Assembly: GCA_029959615.1 (NCBI GenBank)
Contig: JASCOD010000003.1
Coordinates: 1-64,000 of the forward strand
Source of the DNA: Flavobacteriaceae bacterium PS02338
GTDB lineage: Bacteria > Bacteroidota > Bacteroidia > Sphingobacteriales > Sphingobacteriaceae
Direction of reading: 5' to 3'
Length of the DNA: 64,000 nt
The position numbers were made by a program, and so were the translations under genes. This document shows, piece by piece, positions 62,077 to 64,000 of this stretch. Under the pieces are notes generated by a model. That model was not told where the DNA came from and did not search any database. It saw nothing but the letters and a program-made list of their open reading frames with translations. Positions within the stretch are counted from its first letter, which is position 1; every line of letters starts with the position of its first letter.

Positions 62077-63678
62077 ATGTTGATTTTTACTTTCCTAAAT
62101 TTGAGAAAAACGCTACTCTTTGTTGTTGTATGTGTCGTATTTAGTGCTTGTAGCTGGTTTAAAGAGAAGCCGGAGATAGCTGAGGTTTTAGCTAAGCACT
62201 TCGATAATAAATTGTATAATAAATTCGACACTGCGGTATATAAGCCTATTTTTAAAGCCAAATTAGAAGAGCAATATAAAAATCTTCTCAATCCGAAGCT
62301 GATTGCTGCATTTTATTTGCAGAACGAGTACCTGCCAAAATTAACTACCCGTTTTTATGTAAATGGACAATTGGATAGCCTAAAAGCTTTTTTGTCACGA
62401 AGTAGAGAGGATGGTTTTAATCCCGAAATTTTCAATTACACCGCTTATGAGAAGCAATTACAAACACTCAACAGAAATAAATTTAAGAACATAGATGAGG
62501 TTTATGAACTGATTGCGGAGCTAGAGTTGAATACGGCTTATGCCTTAAATAAGTACACCAATTTCATGGGTTATGGAAGTATCAATCCACGTAATTTCTT
62601 TAACCGCTTCTATATTCAGGTTAAAAGACCAGATAGTTCCAAAATGGATTCTGTTTTAAATACAGAAGATTTGGTTCTTGAATTAAAGAAAGCACAACCA
62701 AATACTAAATCATATAGAGAACTAAAAAAAGCATTGGCCTACTATCGAGATAGTATAGGAAATGATGAATATCCCGAGCTAAAGTCTATCAAACTTAATT
62801 TAGAGCGTATGCGTTGGCGTCTGCCTTTGCAGACGGAAGAATTAGTAGTGGTGAATGTTCCAGATTTTACACTCACGTGGTTTAAGCAAAATGATACGCT
62901 TGCACATATGAACGTATGTGTGGGAGGTAAGAGAGAAGCCACCTACACAGATAAGATGAAGGTTTTCTTAAAGTCGGGCAAGTTGGATGATAAACCCAAA
63001 AACCATGAAACGCCTCAGTTATTTAGCGTTTTTAATGCAATACAGGTTAACCCTATTTGGAATATTCCGGTGAGTATCGCTAAAAGCGAGATTTATTGGA
63101 TGGCAAGAAAAGATCCCTACTATCTTTCTAATAATAACATTAAGGTTTATTACAAAGGCAAACTAGTAAGTGATCCGGATACTATTGATTGGAATAAATA
63201 CCCAAGAGAGAAACTTCCATTTCAGTTTAAACAAGGTTCTGGAGATGGCAATGCCTTAGGTAAGTTCAAGTTTGTTTTCGACAATAGTTCTAGCATTTAC
63301 CTACACGATACGAACAACAAGTACGGATTTAAGTTAGCAAATAGAGCAATTAGCCATGGTTGTGTACGAATAGAACAGCCTCTAAAGTTTGCCGAACTAA
63401 TGGTGAAAGATAAATATCAATACGATAAGTTGCGTATGGATGTAGATTTGCCACCTATGGATACCACTAAGAACGAAGTTTTTAAAAAGAAACTAGCCAA
63501 AAAAGCAGATACACTTAACATCTTTCAGTTAAAACCCACTTGGTATGCACCTCGTAAAAGTATTGGGGTATTTATTGCTTATTACACCGCATGGGCAGAT
63601 AAGGGAAAGGTACAGTTTAGACCGGACGTTTATGAGTATGATCCTATATTATGGGAAGCGATTAAAAAGCATATGTAG
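62077..63678 (+). CDS. L,D-transpeptidase lipoprotein (YcbB-like)
   Basis: 533 residues. A lipoprotein signal is present (LLFVVVCVVFSACSW); the TTG at 62101 would give the cleaner start MRKTLLFVVV, while the ATG at 62077 adds eight residues. The N-terminal 260 residues are helical, as in YcbB-type enzymes (LDSLKAFLSRSREDGFNPEI; LNLERMRWRLP). The YkuD catalytic domain follows (about 265-470) with AISHGCVRIEQP, the nucleophile being Cys429 and the His two before it. It crosslinks or attaches peptidoglycan stem peptides in the periplasm by 3-3 transfer. It is divergent from the his operon. Confidence 0.92.
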   Translation: MLIFTFLNLRKTLLFVVVCVVFSACSWFKEKPEIAEVLAKHFDNKLYNKFDTAVYKPIFKAKLEEQYKNLLNPKLIAAFYLQNEYLPKLTTRFYVNGQLDSLKAFLSRSREDGFNPEIFNYTAYEKQLQTLNRNKFKNIDEVYELIAELELNTAYALNKYTNFMGYGSINPRNFFNRFYIQVKRPDSSKMDSVLNTEDLVLELKKAQPNTKSYRELKKALAYYRDSIGNDEYPELKSIKLNLERMRWRLPLQTEELVVVNVPDFTLTWFKQNDTLAHMNVCVGGKREATYTDKMKVFLKSGKLDDKPKNHETPQLFSVFNAIQVNPIWNIPVSIAKSEIYWMARKDPYYLSNNNIKVYYKGKLVSDPDTIDWNKYPREKLPFQFKQGSGDGNALGKFKFVFDNSSSIYLHDTNNKYGFKLANRAISHGCVRIEQPLKFAELMVKDKYQYDKLRMDVDLPPMDTTKNEVFKKKLAKKADTLNIFQLKPTWYAPRKSIGVFIAYYTAWADKGKVQFRPDVYEYDPILWEAIKKHM

Positions 63679-63825
63679 TTTTTAGGTATCACTGGTTAGG
63701 TATTAGGGATTAGTCCTGTATTGGAGGAAATTTCAAAACACTAAATTTATCATAGTATAGCGATGATCACTAAATCCCAATCGCACTTCATTTAAAAGCA
63801 ATCATCAAAAATTTTATCGGTAAAA

Positions 63826-63871
63826 AATAATTTAAACTATTTAGTCTATCAATTTGGTAGTTTAAATTATT
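63826..63871. repeat. Perfect 14-bp A/T-rich inverted repeat
   Basis: Arms AATAATTTAAACTA and TAGTTTAAATTATT, 18-bp spacer. Could be an operator for a gene to the right or a hairpin; there is no T-run. Confidence 0.6.
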
Positions 63872-63972
63872 AATCTCTATATTAGCTGCGAAATTTCAAT
63901 GAAACAAGCGAATTAATATCTGATTAAAATTTTTGGGAGGTAACTCATGTGTTGAATTATACCATAAAATAA

Positions 63973-63998
63973 AAAGGGAAATCATATGACTTCCCTTT
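63973..63998 (-). terminator. Intrinsic terminator of a minus-strand gene beyond the window
   Basis: On the minus strand AAAGGGAA-GTCATATGAT-TTCCCTTT is followed by TTATTTTAT. The 8-bp stem and T-rich tail fit a terminator of a gene whose body is to the right. Confidence 0.65.
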
Positions 63999-64000
63999 GG

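Larger units (their letters stand above)
63679..64000. other. Intergenic region at right edge
   Basis: No gene. It contains the perfect 14-bp inverted repeat AATAATTTAAACTA (63826-63839) / TAGTTTAAATTATT (63858-63871) with an 18-bp spacer, and at 63973-63998 a terminator for a minus-strand gene outside the window. Confidence 0.55.

Overview
The window looks like a chromosomal segment of a Bacteroidota bacterium, most likely Sphingobacteriaceae (Pedobacter-like). The supporting signs are SusC/SusD pairs, type IX secretion sorting domains with a PorP/SprF partner, Bacteroidota promoters of the TAnnTTTG type, a zeaxanthin-type carotenoid operon, a complete his operon in Bacteroidota order, and the dispersed palindromic intergenic repeats typical of these genomes. 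The genus is an inference from protein style only.

Layout. 1-3000 is accessory DNA: the terminal repeats of an IS21-like element run into a 5'-truncated reverse transcriptase of the defence (Abi/UG) type, followed by two unknown ORFs. 3900-7400 holds a divergent MocR-type regulator and a TonB-dependent receptor. 7500-13150 is a run of small minus-strand genes (MepB-like, two GNATs, VOC, TPR, SMR transporter, Crp/Fnr regulator, esterase lipoprotein, metallophosphoesterase). 13150-15200 is gene-poor and contains a probable 388-bp MITE with target duplication. 15200-23640 encodes a repeat-rich tail-fibre-like surface protein and a 2193-residue secreted protein with a central GH53 galactanase domain. 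24070-30150 carries valS, a lipoprotein and small conserved proteins (DUF2867, VOC, DUF1801, DinB-like). A TPP riboswitch (30591-30771) with an unusual insertion in its P3 arm precedes a TonB receptor, so that receptor probably imports thiamine. 33788-46178 is a polysaccharide-utilisation-like block: FG-GAP protein, BNR/sialidase-like protein, SusC, SusD, DUF5017 lipoprotein, then a type-B T9SS cargo protein with its PorP/SprF partner.

47252-53273 is a carotenoid block: a CarH/LitR-like B12-binding MerR regulator followed by crtI-crtB-hyp-idi-SRPBCC-crtZ-lycopene cyclase, sufficient for GGPP to zeaxanthin apart from GGPP synthase. The regulator gene and the crt operon share the inverted repeat TTTGTTTAA-N16/17-TTAAACAAA, a candidate common operator. 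53621-61833 is the his operon (hisG-D-C-B-H-A-orf-F-IE, minus strand). It has a clear promoter and a 19-residue leader peptide with six His in nine residues, and long hairpin repeats lie between several of its genes. An L,D-transpeptidase lipoprotein ends the window.

The most interesting observations are the shared operator with a complete adenosylcobalamin signature, the his leader peptide, the riboswitch insertion, the giant GH53 architecture, the MITE, the IS/RT chimera and a dispersed repeat that appears to have become the N-terminus of HisB.
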